Source: Oceanobacillus profundus
GTDB taxonomy: Bacteria > Bacillota > Bacilli > Bacillales > Amphibacillaceae
Direction of reading: 5' to 3'
DNA: 64,000 nucleotides
NCBI RefSeq assembly: GCF_003515705.1
Contig: NZ_QWEH01000005.1
Span: 62,001-126,000 of the forward strand
The notes beneath the pieces were generated by a model. The model was not told the origin of the DNA and searched no databases. It saw only the letters and a list, made by a program, of their open reading frames with translations. Below, in pieces: positions 18,302-27,749 of the stretch. Position numbers and translations under genes: made by a program. Positions within the stretch are counted from its first letter, which is position 1. Each line of letters begins with the position of its first letter.

Positions 18302-18712
18302 GTGATACTAATGTCAACTATTTGGATAAAAAACTTGTCTGAGACAGCTAATTTAGAAGGATATTATAAGAATCTTATCACCAAGGAGCTTAAAGCGCTC
18401 GGTGTTAATACTATCCGTGTGGTTACAAATATTGAAGAAACAGACCCGAAGGATACTACTATGTTAGTTATATCTTCTCATCAGATTCTAGCCGATAATT
18501 TATCCTATCAATCTGCAAATAACTATTTCAATACTCCTTTTAACATTAGCGCAATTATTATTCCAGAGCAGTTTAAAAATTTTTCATACCGATTTACCAA
18601 TCTTCAATTTTCACCTCTTTGTTTTATTTATAATCCCCATCGAAATACTATACACGATTTATCCCTTTATTTAGCAAGTAAATTTAATATAAAAGCTGAG
18701 GTATTAAAATGA
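18302..18712 (+). CDS. Hypothetical protein within the heptose operon
   Basis: About 133-136 residues, unrecognised. Two starts are possible, GTG at 18302 and ATG at 18311; AAGG upstream fits the ATG better. The product looks alpha/beta (TIRVVTNIEE, TTMLVISSH, ISAIIIPEQF) and soluble. It overlaps the nucleotidyltransferase by ATGA, so the two are probably translated together. It could be a partner subunit or a degenerate sugar-binding half-domain. Confidence 0.65.
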   Translation: MILMSTIWIKNLSETANLEGYYKNLITKELKALGVNTIRVVTNIEETDPKDTTMLVISSHQILADNLSYQSANNYFNTPFNISAIIIPEQFKNFSYRFTNLQFSPLCFIYNPHRNTIHDLSLYLASKFNIKAEVLK

Positions 18713-19176
18713 ATAGTAAACTAGTAACCGTTAATTCATTGGTTGACATCGTAAAAGAACAAAAAAAAAAGCAACACAACATTATCCTAGCTGGGGGATG
18801 TTTTGATTTCTTCCACCCTGGCCATCTTGATTATTTAAGAGAAGCAAAACTATTAAATGGAGTTGTTATTGTTGGAGTGAATTCTGATCAATCATTTACA
18901 AAAGTTAAAGGAAAGCCTCCCCTTTTTACCTTTATGGACCGTGTAAGCATTCTTTCCGCATTAGAATATGTCGATTATGTTGTAAAAATTGATGAATTTA
19001 ATTTAGCAGATATGATTGAAAAGATAAAACCTAATTATTTTGTTAAAGGAATTGATTATAAAGGGAAACTAATTCCTGAACATCGTACAGCCCACATAGT
19101 TGGAACGAAGGTTTTATGTTTAGGTAAGAGAAAACGGTTTTCTTCAACTGAACTTAAAAACACTTTAAAATATTGA
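18709..19176 (+). CDS. Heptose-1-phosphate nucleotidyltransferase (HldE C-domain-like)
   Basis: 155 residues. The cytidylyltransferase fold is clear: GGCFDFFHPGHLDYLREA holds the catalytic HxGH, and KRFSSTELK near the C-terminus is the SxT nucleotide-binding motif. It matches the adenylyltransferase half of HldE, giving ADP-heptose. Together with the kinase at 15939 and the SIS isomerase it nearly completes the heptose route. No GmhB-like phosphatase is adjacent. Nucleotide preference (ATP or other) cannot be read from sequence. Confidence 0.85.
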   Translation: MNSKLVTVNSLVDIVKEQKKKQHNIILAGGCFDFFHPGHLDYLREAKLLNGVVIVGVNSDQSFTKVKGKPPLFTFMDRVSILSALEYVDYVVKIDEFNLADMIEKIKPNYFVKGIDYKGKLIPEHRTAHIVGTKVLCLGKRKRFSSTELKNTLKY

Positions 19177-19186
19177 GGTGAAGCAT

Positions 19187-19990
19187 ATGATACTACCAAA
19201 TTTAGACTCTTTATATAATTTAACTGAAGAACAAATTGAAAATTTTCAGAGAGATGGACACATTTTCTTACCTTCCGTAATGAAAAAGGAAGAAGTGAAC
19301 GTCTATAGAACCTTCGTAGCCCAACATGTTAAATCGAATAACCTCTATCATGTTCCCAAAGAAGATCGCCATCATTATGGTGTGGAGAAGGCGTTTCCAT
19401 CTGTTATGAATATGTGGGAAACAAATCCAGTGATAAAAAGAATTACCTTTGCTAGAAGGTTCGCAAAAATTGCTGCTGATCTCCTTGGCGAAGATCGTAT
19501 ACGTCTGTATCACGATTCCTCCATTTTTTTACCACCAGGTGGTAAAGCCATTCCCTGGCATACTGATAGTAGTTACATGCTACCTACTTATCCAGATAAA
19601 ACGATTACCATGTGGATGGCGCTCAATTACCTTCCAGAAGAAATTGGATCAATGGGATTTGTGTCGCGTTCACATGAATTAGCTACTGAAAATGTTTTAT
19701 TAGCTGCCAGAAAAGGATATCCTTTAGTTGAATATGGAGCAATGAATCCTGGAGATGCAACATTTCATTCTGGCTTGACTCTACATTATGCTGCGGGAAA
19801 CCCAACTCCCTATTATAGAGAAGTACTAACCATCATCTATATAGCTGATGATTTAACTATCATAGATCCAGAAGATAATAAGGTTAAAGATGCTAGAAAT
19901 TATCATTTAAAAAGACTATTCCCCTCGAAAAAACCTGGAGACAAAGCTTCAAGTCATTATACTCCTATTCTATATTCGCGGGAATGGTAA
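19187..19990 (+). CDS. PhyH-type Fe(II)/2-oxoglutarate oxygenase 5
   Basis: About 267 residues. Iron ligands are HTD in IPWHTDSSY (Thr in the middle where the others have Gln) and His in LTLHYAAG; YREVLTIIY gives the likely 2-oxoglutarate Arg. ATG at 19187 is favoured because GAGGTG lies 6 bases upstream. Same subgroup as oxygenases 2 and 6. It follows the nucleotidyltransferase, suggesting that it acts on the heptose or its glycoside. Confidence 0.85.
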   Translation: MILPNLDSLYNLTEEQIENFQRDGHIFLPSVMKKEEVNVYRTFVAQHVKSNNLYHVPKEDRHHYGVEKAFPSVMNMWETNPVIKRITFARRFAKIAADLLGEDRIRLYHDSSIFLPPGGKAIPWHTDSSYMLPTYPDKTITMWMALNYLPEEIGSMGFVSRSHELATENVLLAARKGYPLVEYGAMNPGDATFHSGLTLHYAAGNPTPYYREVLTIIYIADDLTIIDPEDNKVKDARNYHLKRLFPSKKPGDKASSHYTPILYSREW

Positions 19991-20008
19991 AAAGAAAGGT
20001 GTAATAAT

Positions 20009-20797
20009 TTGAATACCAACAAATTACCTTCATTAGACAGCAAATACGAATTAACAAAACAGCAAATACTGAATTTCACTACTCTTGGTCATTCTTTACT
20101 AAAAGGTGTTGCTACTAAAGAAGAACTATCCTTCTATCGACCAATAATTCATGAAGTAGCTATAAACTACAATGAGGAAACTAGATTACTAGAAGATCGT
20201 GATACTTTTGGTAAAGCTTTCTTACAAACTATTAACCTGTGGAGGAAGGATGAACGAATCAAAAAGTTTGTAACTGCTCGTAGGTTTGGAAAAATAGCTG
20301 CAGATTTATTGGGGGTAGATTGTGTTCGACTCTATTTAGACCAATCTTTTATTAAAGAAACGGGAGGTGGACCTACCCCGTGGCATCAGGATAATAACTA
20401 TATGGCCGAACTAATCCCAGAAAAGAAAATAACCATGTGGATGCCCCTTATTGATATTCCAAGTTCTATTGGTTCTTTATGCTTTGTATCTAAATCTCAC
20501 CGATACAAAAGTATGACTACTAAACAAGTTGTAAGAGAGAATCTGGAAACCGTCAGTTACGGTGAAATGAAAGCCGGAGATGCCACTTTCCATGATGGAT
20601 GGATTCTTCACGCAGCCAGTCAAAATAACGAAAGCTTTGATAGGGAAGTAATGACTATCACTTTCTTTGCAGACCCAGCTAAAATCGCATATCCTGATAC
20701 CGATGAAAGGATTAATCACATAAAAACGTACTTCCCGAATCGTAATTCAGGAGATTATGCAAATACGTATTTGAACCCCATAGTTTTTAAACGATAA
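20009..20797 (+). CDS. PhyH-type Fe(II)/2-oxoglutarate oxygenase 6
   Basis: 262 residues, TTG start after AAAGGTG. Iron ligands HQD in TPWHQDNNY and His in WILHAAS; the Arg in FDREVMTITF is the likely cosubstrate ligand. Closest in this window to oxygenase 5, including the N-terminal LPSLDSKYELT/LPNLDSLYNLT match, so the pair probably arose by tandem duplication. Last gene of the plus block, followed at once by a strong terminator. Confidence 0.85.
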   Translation: MNTNKLPSLDSKYELTKQQILNFTTLGHSLLKGVATKEELSFYRPIIHEVAINYNEETRLLEDRDTFGKAFLQTINLWRKDERIKKFVTARRFGKIAADLLGVDCVRLYLDQSFIKETGGGPTPWHQDNNYMAELIPEKKITMWMPLIDIPSSIGSLCFVSKSHRYKSMTTKQVVRENLETVSYGEMKAGDATFHDGWILHAASQNNESFDREVMTITFFADPAKIAYPDTDERINHIKTYFPNRNSGDYANTYLNPIVFKR

Positions 20798-20836
20798 ATA
20801 AAGAAAAACGAGCTAAAGAGCTCGTTTTTCTTTATT
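20797..20836. terminator. Bidirectional intrinsic terminator
   Basis: A near-perfect 18-bp stem (AATAAAGAAAAACGAGCT with its complement) around an AAAG loop, with T/A runs on both sides. It separates the convergent oxygenase 6 (+) and carbamoyltransferase 2 (-) genes. Confidence 0.93.
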
Positions 20837-20856
20837 TAAATTGAATATCAACATCC

Positions 20857-22455
20857 TTACATATTTTTCGTAATTAAATAATTATCAATATAAAGATAAT
20901 CCAAGTAAGATTGATAAAAAAATTCTAAAGCATCTAACGGGGTTTCAATTAAAGTTGCTCCAGAAATTTTTAATGGAGTATTGATAACCATCGGTAACGC
21001 AGTGAGGTTATAAAATTCATTAACTAAATTATGAATTAGGGAATTGACCTTTTGATCTGTTGTAATAAAATAAGTTGACCAATTACCGTTATTTAACGGT
21101 GGTGGTATTTCTGAGCTGTTTAAATAACAAGTGTTAACAAAATAAGGGGAGGATAGATTATTATTATCTATCCCTAACCAATTTTCATCTAGAATGAAAG
21201 CCATAAACGAACTTTCCAGTTTTCTATTCTTTATTTTATTTAATCTGACTTTATTTAATAAAAAACTTGGATTACCCAAAATACATCTACTACCTAAGGG
21301 AGCTCGTCCAAATTCACTTCGCCCATTAAAGATTCCAATTAGATTTCCTTGTTCAAGCAATTCAGCTAAGCGTTTCTCAGGGTAACTATCGAGATGTTCA
21401 TACTTTGCATCATACACCCCTAGTGCAGTATTAATGTCTTGTTGCGTATATTTTCGGCCTAGAAACGGCGAGTAACTCCTATTAGTTAATAGTTTTTTTG
21501 AATTATCTTGATAATACATATATAATGCACTACCCAAACAAGTTCCAGCATCCCCCATAAATGTTGATACGAAATATCGTTTAAACGGAGATAACTGTTT
21601 TATTTTTGATAGAAGAGTAGCATTCTCAAATATTGAACCAGATAGACAGAGATTTTCTTCACCTGTTCGCTCATAGAGATAATTGCACATTTCAAGCACA
21701 ATGATCTCCAAATGGTATTGAATCGCATACGATAAATCAGCCTTAATTTGATCTCTTATTTTAGTTGCATGTGCATCTTCTAACTTCTGTTTGATATACC
21801 TTTTTAAGCTTTCCAGTTGCTCATTTGCTTGGATAAATTCGCCCTCGCTAATTGAATAAAATTGATAAAAATCCTGAACAAATCGATCATTTCCTTTGGC
21901 AGCTAGCTTCATGGTTTTTTTATCATCCATCTCATGAAATCCAATACCTACGGTGACATATTGAAGAAACATTCCCAATGAATTAGTTACTATTTCAAAA
22001 TCATCACTTTCGATTCCCTCTACCTTTTTATTTAGAGTTATTTGGCAGTTTTTAGACGTATAGAAACTTATCGTTTCACGGATGCGATTTTTCTCATCTG
22101 TATAACTACCTCTTCCGTCCACAACTAAAATTGCACTCCTCTCAAAATTCGATAAATAATAACTGGCAGATGCATGTGATAAATGATGATTCATCAACTT
22201 AATTTTATCAGCAAACTTGACATAATAATCTGACTCAATAATGTCATTTCCTATTACAATATCGATATCATCTATGTTAATACCTAAGTATTTTAAGCAG
22301 TAGTCAACAGCTTTACATCGAAAAGTTGATCTATCATGATAGGAGCCTTTTACTTTACTCAGTCGTTCTTCCTCTATAGCAACAGCAACTTCCCCATCAA
22401 CAACTATACAAGCTGAAAAGTCATGAATGGATCCACCTAACCCTAATATTTTCAT
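20857..22455 (-). CDS. Carbamoyltransferase homologue with eroded motifs (copy 2)
   Basis: 532 residues, clearly of the TobZ/NodU fold: LGLGGSIHDFSAC at the start and HHLSHASASYY with the metal His pair near residues 90-94. The catalytic motifs are altered: SGGVALN has become SGSIFEN, GPRALGNRSIL is GRAPLGSRCIL, and NTSFN is NTPLK. The reading frame is intact and the length normal, so it is not a decayed gene. It may be an inactive partner, a regulator of its neighbours, or have a changed substrate. Last gene of the 40-21 kb block. Confidence 0.85.
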   Translation of the reverse strand: MKILGLGGSIHDFSACIVVDGEVAVAIEEERLSKVKGSYHDRSTFRCKAVDYCLKYLGINIDDIDIVIGNDIIESDYYVKFADKIKLMNHHLSHASASYYLSNFERSAILVVDGRGSYTDEKNRIRETISFYTSKNCQITLNKKVEGIESDDFEIVTNSLGMFLQYVTVGIGFHEMDDKKTMKLAAKGNDRFVQDFYQFYSISEGEFIQANEQLESLKRYIKQKLEDAHATKIRDQIKADLSYAIQYHLEIIVLEMCNYLYERTGEENLCLSGSIFENATLLSKIKQLSPFKRYFVSTFMGDAGTCLGSALYMYYQDNSKKLLTNRSYSPFLGRKYTQQDINTALGVYDAKYEHLDSYPEKRLAELLEQGNLIGIFNGRSEFGRAPLGSRCILGNPSFLLNKVRLNKIKNRKLESSFMAFILDENWLGIDNNNLSSPYFVNTCYLNSSEIPPPLNNGNWSTYFITTDQKVNSLIHNLVNEFYNLTALPMVINTPLKISGATLIETPLDALEFFYQSYLDYLYIDNYLITKNM

Positions 22456-22457
22456 GA

Positions 22458-24401
22458 TTATTCGTCCTTCCTAACAAACATACGATATTTCTTTAACGGA
22501 CCAATTTCATTTACTAATCTTGAAGCATCATCTGGGTCTTTGAGATCGTATTTATAAAGAAATCGAACTTTTTCTAAAGGGTCCTTATAGAAGGTTAAAA
22601 GTTCTTTTGGTACATTGAAGGGATTTGCTTTTTTCCATAGCGCTATCTTTTGATCGCTATTTAAATCATCGATAGTGAGTGGGCGTTGACTAGGTTCACT
22701 ATGGAGGAATTTATGATGGTTCTGGAATTCAATTCGATTTCCATTAAAATAACCCACCTTGATTCCTTTACGTAAACAAAAGTTAATTGCTTCATCTATA
22801 CGATTTATTATTGGCTCTCCTTTATCATTTAAGGATGTGTTACAAATAATTGGAATTCCTGTTTTTTGATAAAATCGCAGTATTACATCATAGATTAGAG
22901 AATTCATTTCCCGGTTAACCGTTTGCACCCTTGCAGACTCATCCAAATGAGAAACGGCTGGAATATAGTTAACCATGGACTCCTTAATTTTAAATGTATG
23001 AAGCATATATTCGGAAGGATAGGCACCTTCAAACCACTGTTCTAAATACTCCTCTAATACAATTGGGGCAACCGGTCTCCACCATTCTCTTTGTTTAATT
23101 CTATTTAATTCATCCTTCATTTTGACTGATCTTGGGTCACTTATAATAGAGCGATTTCCTAAAGCTCTTGGGCCAATCTCTGTTCTTCCATTAAACCAAA
23201 CAACTGGATAGTTTATTATATCATCTACTACTATTTCTTTATCTGGAATACTAATAGATTTAATGAATTTACCGTATTTTTCTCGAGTCGATATCTCACA
23301 AAATTCGTTGCCTTCTCCATAATATGCATTTCTAAAGGTAAATGAAATACGTCCGATCTCTTTATAGAATGCATAAAGACCAGTTCCTAAGGATAAACCG
23401 CTATCTCCAACACAAGGAGGAGCAATAAAACTTTTAAAGTGATACTTATTCATAAGATAACTATTCGTTGGACAATTTAATGTAAATCCACCTGACATCG
23501 ATAAATGTGTTTCCTCTGGGTTAATATTATAATGAGCAAGTACTTTCTCAATATTAATATCCATTACCTTAAATGATGCTTCTTGTATAATTTTCATTAA
23601 CATACTTATTTTATTCTCTTTTTCTGTAAAAAGAGGATCAAAATAGTTAAATAATTTTCCTTCATCCGCTTTCGTAAGTGAATTTATTTTATCATATAGT
23701 TTTTCAAATGGATTTTCCTTACCAAAATAACCGGAACCATCAAGCAGGGGAATTTCATGGCTGTATTGATAATAAGCCTTACTTTTGCTCGCACTGGCCA
23801 ATGCCATTAACGTCCCCTCTTTGATTCCAAAATAAAACATAGCCCATCCCCAAAGCAGTCCTGGTGATTCAACGGGAAACAGTTCGATTTTACCTTTGTT
23901 AACATAACAACCCGCATAATAAGGTTTATGGATTCGTTCTGTTTCATCGACAACCCCATCAGGTCCACCATCCACTGCAAAACCAATTATTTTATCGTTA
24001 TAAAACTTATCTGGGTCCAAAAGAATTGAAGAAAACAAATGACAAATACTATGATATGATAAATCGTCATATTGCCTAAGTGAATGATAATCTTCTGTTG
24101 TATTCAAACCCGGAGTCCCCCATACTGCCTGCATATTATTTAATGTAAGATTAAGCGGACGTAACAATTTATTGATTGTTTTTTTGGCTTGTTCCACACT
24201 ATGAAAGGATTTATGGTGTTCCTTTTTACCAGAGAACCTTTCTAACTCCCAATAATGAATGAGTTCAATTGAGTTTCCAATCTTATAAAATAATGCCATA
24301 TTTTGATCATGTCTAACGATTGTGTCTAACAAATGATCAATGGGATCAATGTGTAGGTACGTTGCTAAATAATATCCATCATTCATAGCCATTACCCACA
24401 C
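22458..24401 (-). CDS. O-carbamoyltransferase, long form (copy 3)
   Basis: Up to 647 residues. The metal-binding region is changed to YHSICHLFSS (HxxxH spacing kept) with DGGPDG after it, while SGGFTLNCPTN, EIGPRALGNRSII and NTSLNDKGEP are intact, so it should be active. A C-terminal extension of about 80 residues distinguishes it from copies 1 and 4. Several starts are possible; the ATG at 24386 forms an ATGA overlap with copy 4 and is as likely as the long form. It represents a different branch of the family, suggesting a different acceptor hydroxyl. Confidence 0.87.
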   Translation of the reverse strand: MWVMAMNDGYYLATYLHIDPIDHLLDTIVRHDQNMALFYKIGNSIELIHYWELERFSGKKEHHKSFHSVEQAKKTINKLLRPLNLTLNNMQAVWGTPGLNTTEDYHSLRQYDDLSYHSICHLFSSILLDPDKFYNDKIIGFAVDGGPDGVVDETERIHKPYYAGCYVNKGKIELFPVESPGLLWGWAMFYFGIKEGTLMALASASKSKAYYQYSHEIPLLDGSGYFGKENPFEKLYDKINSLTKADEGKLFNYFDPLFTEKENKISMLMKIIQEASFKVMDINIEKVLAHYNINPEETHLSMSGGFTLNCPTNSYLMNKYHFKSFIAPPCVGDSGLSLGTGLYAFYKEIGRISFTFRNAYYGEGNEFCEISTREKYGKFIKSISIPDKEIVVDDIINYPVVWFNGRTEIGPRALGNRSIISDPRSVKMKDELNRIKQREWWRPVAPIVLEEYLEQWFEGAYPSEYMLHTFKIKESMVNYIPAVSHLDESARVQTVNREMNSLIYDVILRFYQKTGIPIICNTSLNDKGEPIINRIDEAINFCLRKGIKVGYFNGNRIEFQNHHKFLHSEPSQRPLTIDDLNSDQKIALWKKANPFNVPKELLTFYKDPLEKVRFLYKYDLKDPDDASRLVNEIGPLKKYRMFVRKDE

Positions 24402-26007
24402 TTTCTATTTTCTGTAATAAATAATTTCCAATCACAAGGTAGTCTAAATCCATACGAAGAAAGGAATCTAAAGCATCTTGAGGGGATTCAACAATTGGTT
24501 GTCCATTATCATTAAACGATGTATTAAGCAGTATGGGTATGTTAGTTTTATTATAAAAATAACGAATAAGCTCATAAAATTGCGGATTCAGGGCTATTGA
24601 AACAGTTTGCAATCTGCCGGTTCCATCTACGTGAGTCACTGCCGAAATTTTATCTTGAGCATTCACTTTTATCTTCGGAACAAATAGCATATAAGGAGAG
24701 GACTTTGAAAAATCAAAAAAATCACGGGCATATTCTTCCAATACTGCTGGAGCAAATGGCCTAAAAGGTTCTCTATGCTTGATTCGTTTATTAATTATAT
24801 CCTTCATATTAGGATTTCTTGGGTCTGCGAGGATACTTCTATTTCCGAGTGCACGAGGCCCTGCTTCTGATTTCCCTTGAAACCAACCAATAATTTTTCC
24901 TTCCGATAATAACGTTGAAACTTCATCATATAGGTCATCTTCTGTATGTTGAACAATAGTAAGGTTAGAAGCATGTTTATGAAATGCAGATTTTATGTCA
25001 GAATCACTATATTCTTTACCCAGATACGGGCTACAGTCCCCAGTATTTGGTATTCTTTCATACCCTCCGATTTGATAATACCCATATAATGAACAACCTA
25101 CGGCGGTTCCAGCATCACCAGCAGCTGGGAAAATATATAGGTTCTTAAATGGCGTTCTTCTTAGAATTTTTTCGTTCGCCACACCATTTAAAGCAACCCC
25201 TCCTGATAGGCATAGGTTTTCTGATTTAGTAATACTGTATAAATTTATACAGGCAGCAATTAGAACCTCTTCTAGATGGTGCTGTACTGCATATGCCATA
25301 TCTGCTTTTGTTTGTTGTTTATCTTGACTGTTTTTCATCTGATACCTTACAAACTCACGCATTTTCTGAATCTGTAAAAGAGATTGTTTAAATTGACCTT
25401 TATGATCGAACCAAAAGAATTCAGTAAAATCTTTAATATACTTTTCTGTTCCGAATGGTGCTAATCCCATTGTTTTACCATCCTGTAAAAATCCAAATCC
25501 AATTAAATCTGTCATTTCCTCATAAAATTTCCCTACTGAATTTTCTATCAAATCGTTTTCTTCAAGTCCGCTAACTTTTTTTAATTCAATAATATCTCTC
25601 CCCTTACCGTAGTAATAAGAGATAGTCTCTCTTTCTCCATTTGATAAAAAGCTCCCTCTACCATCTACAATTAGGATTGCTGATTCGTTGAATGGTGAAG
25701 GATAAAATGTCGTAGCAGCATGTGATAAGTGGTGGTTAATTTGATGTACGTGATGATGATTAAATCTAGAATAGTATGCTGGCTCAACAATATCCGATGT
25801 CACGATGCAATCTAAATCTTCTTCATTCATGTTATTCACCGACAAACAATATTCGGCCGCTTTATTTAATACAATCTTCTTATGGATATTTAACGAATGT
25901 TTCATCCTCAACAATCGTTCTTCTTCAATATACGTTAATATTTTTCCGTGTTGAGACAAGCATGAAGAAAAGTCATGAATAGATCCCCCTATACCTAAAA
26001 CGTTCAA
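24379..26007 (-). CDS. O-carbamoyltransferase, TobZ/NodU family (copy 4)
   Basis: 542 residues. All motifs intact: LGIGGSIHDFSSC, HHLSHAATTFY, SGGVALNGVAN, AGPRALGNRSILADPR and NTSFNDNGQP. Highly similar in layout to copy 1 at 2586-4223. It lies between the ABC exporter pair and the long carbamoyltransferase, in one operon. Expected product: a carbamate ester on a hydroxyl of the cluster's sugar scaffold. Confidence 0.9.
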   Translation of the reverse strand: MNVLGIGGSIHDFSSCLSQHGKILTYIEEERLLRMKHSLNIHKKIVLNKAAEYCLSVNNMNEEDLDCIVTSDIVEPAYYSRFNHHHVHQINHHLSHAATTFYPSPFNESAILIVDGRGSFLSNGERETISYYYGKGRDIIELKKVSGLEENDLIENSVGKFYEEMTDLIGFGFLQDGKTMGLAPFGTEKYIKDFTEFFWFDHKGQFKQSLLQIQKMREFVRYQMKNSQDKQQTKADMAYAVQHHLEEVLIAACINLYSITKSENLCLSGGVALNGVANEKILRRTPFKNLYIFPAAGDAGTAVGCSLYGYYQIGGYERIPNTGDCSPYLGKEYSDSDIKSAFHKHASNLTIVQHTEDDLYDEVSTLLSEGKIIGWFQGKSEAGPRALGNRSILADPRNPNMKDIINKRIKHREPFRPFAPAVLEEYARDFFDFSKSSPYMLFVPKIKVNAQDKISAVTHVDGTGRLQTVSIALNPQFYELIRYFYNKTNIPILLNTSFNDNGQPIVESPQDALDSFLRMDLDYLVIGNYLLQKIESVGNGYE

Positions 26008-26024
26008 ACGATCACCCCTCTTTT

Positions 26025-27749
26025 TTATTCAACCAATACTTTATGTCGCTTTGTTTGTAGTGCGGTTAATTTATAAAAAAAGCCTTTTTTCTTTATTAGT
26101 TCTCTATAGGTTCCACCTTCTTCAATTATTCCTTTGTTTAGGACAAATATTTTATCAGCATCTTTTACTGTAGTTAAACGGTGCGTTACCATAATAAGCG
26201 TTTTATCCCTTGTTTCTTCTACAAGTTTTTTAAAGATTTTTCGTTCAGTTTCATAGTCTTGACTGGATGTTGCTTCATCCAGAATAATTATTTTTGTATC
26301 CTTAAGCAGGGCTACTGCAATCGCAAGAATCTGTTTTTCCCCGGTTGATATACTATTATTGTTAGATGAGGCAAAACCTTGCTTTCTTATTTTTTCAGTT
26401 AATTTTGCCGAACCAAGCTTTTCCAAAATCGTAATACATTTATTCCATTGATTTTCACTAAGCTCTTTCAAATAGGATAGTTCGAACTCATAACTATGCT
26501 GATCAACATAGGAAATTTGATTCCTAACTGTTTTTGTATTGAGCAGAGTTATATCATTATTATCGATTAGTATTTTTCCTTTACCGGGTGCATAAAATTT
26601 CAATAGTAAACTTAAGATAGAACTTTTTCCAGAACCCGACGGACCAACAATAGCAACCTTTTCTCCGTGACTTACCGAAAAACTTATCTTCTTTAGAATA
26701 TCTTGGTTTTCTTGATAATTAAAATAAACATCCGAGAAAACAATATTACCTTTATCTATCTTTTTCACAATAGTATTCTTTGATTCGACTTGATTGTTAT
26801 CATAAACACTAAATACTCGATTTGCTGCTTCAAGGGCAGTTAACGATACTACCCATTGCCCATTCATACCTTTAAATAATGCGAAGATTCTTCTAATGTA
26901 ATCAATCAATAAATATAACAAACCTATACTATAAGAACCTTCTATAATCGAACCTCCAAAATACCAAATCATACTTGCGATTACTAATCCTTGCAATAGA
27001 CCATTTAAGTTTACATCCGTCAAATGAAGCGTGTGCATCCTTTTCAACATATTTCGGTATATCTTATGATTCGTTTCTACGTATTCACTATTAATCTGAG
27101 ATTCTGCATTATTTAATTTTACTAAAGAGAAATTTTTAATTATATCAACAAATAAAATGTTTATCTTGTTTAAATACTCTTGAATATTAGTTATATACTT
27201 ATGAACAGGTTTATTTATGATGTAATTCACTGTCATAAATACAATTGGAATCCCGAGTGAAAGTAATCCAAAAAGGGGATTAATCAAAAAGAGTGCTATA
27301 TATAAGCCAATTAATTGAAGTAGACTAACAATAAATCCCCCTAAAAAATTATCAAATACATCTTTTATTTGCATCGACTCATTTGTTAGTTTATTGATAA
27401 TATCACCAGGTGGTATCTTATCAAAAAAATTTTTTGGTTGCCGATTTAGATACTGTACTAAGTCATTTCTAATTATCTGTACCAGTCTAAGAGTATATTT
27501 TGAGAAAATATACTCATGTCCAAAGTTAAGTAAACCAGACAATATAATCAAAATAACTAGTCCAATTAGTGCATTGGAGAGTATATTCGTTATGCTGTGC
27601 TCTATATAGTTGTCCAATATAATCTTGATTAAATATGGAATGTATAAATCGATTGTAATCGCAATTAATAATATAAAAGTGGTGACGACAAATTGATACT
27701 TATAATTCAATAAGTAATCAAACAACCTTTTAATCGTCTTTCTATTCAC
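26025..27749 (-). CDS. ABC exporter half-transporter, subunit B
   Basis: About 574 residues: six predicted membrane helices, then a nucleotide-binding domain with Walker A GPSGSGKSS, Walker B ending ILDEATS (catalytic Glu present) and a degenerate signature STGEKQ in place of LSGGQ. GTG at 27749 follows GGAGG by 5 bases and is a better start than the frame opening upstream. It overlaps subunit A by 8 bases. With subunit A it makes an asymmetric heterodimer. Likely exports the product and gives self-protection. Confidence 0.87.
   Translation of the reverse strand: MNRKTIKRLFDYLLNYKYQFVVTTFILLIAITIDLYIPYLIKIILDNYIEHSITNILSNALIGLVILIILSGLLNFGHEYIFSKYTLRLVQIIRNDLVQYLNRQPKNFFDKIPPGDIINKLTNESMQIKDVFDNFLGGFIVSLLQLIGLYIALFLINPLFGLLSLGIPIVFMTVNYIINKPVHKYITNIQEYLNKINILFVDIIKNFSLVKLNNAESQINSEYVETNHKIYRNMLKRMHTLHLTDVNLNGLLQGLVIASMIWYFGGSIIEGSYSIGLLYLLIDYIRRIFALFKGMNGQWVVSLTALEAANRVFSVYDNNQVESKNTIVKKIDKGNIVFSDVYFNYQENQDILKKISFSVSHGEKVAIVGPSGSGKSSILSLLLKFYAPGKGKILIDNNDITLLNTKTVRNQISYVDQHSYEFELSYLKELSENQWNKCITILEKLGSAKLTEKIRKQGFASSNNNSISTGEKQILAIAVALLKDTKIIILDEATSSQDYETERKIFKKLVEETRDKTLIMVTHRLTTVKDADKIFVLNKGIIEEGGTYRELIKKKGFFYKLTALQTKRHKVLVE

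Noticed and set aside
20857-22455. Carbamoyltransferase copy 2 as a pseudogene
   Set aside because: The frame is complete, the length is normal and non-catalytic motifs are kept.
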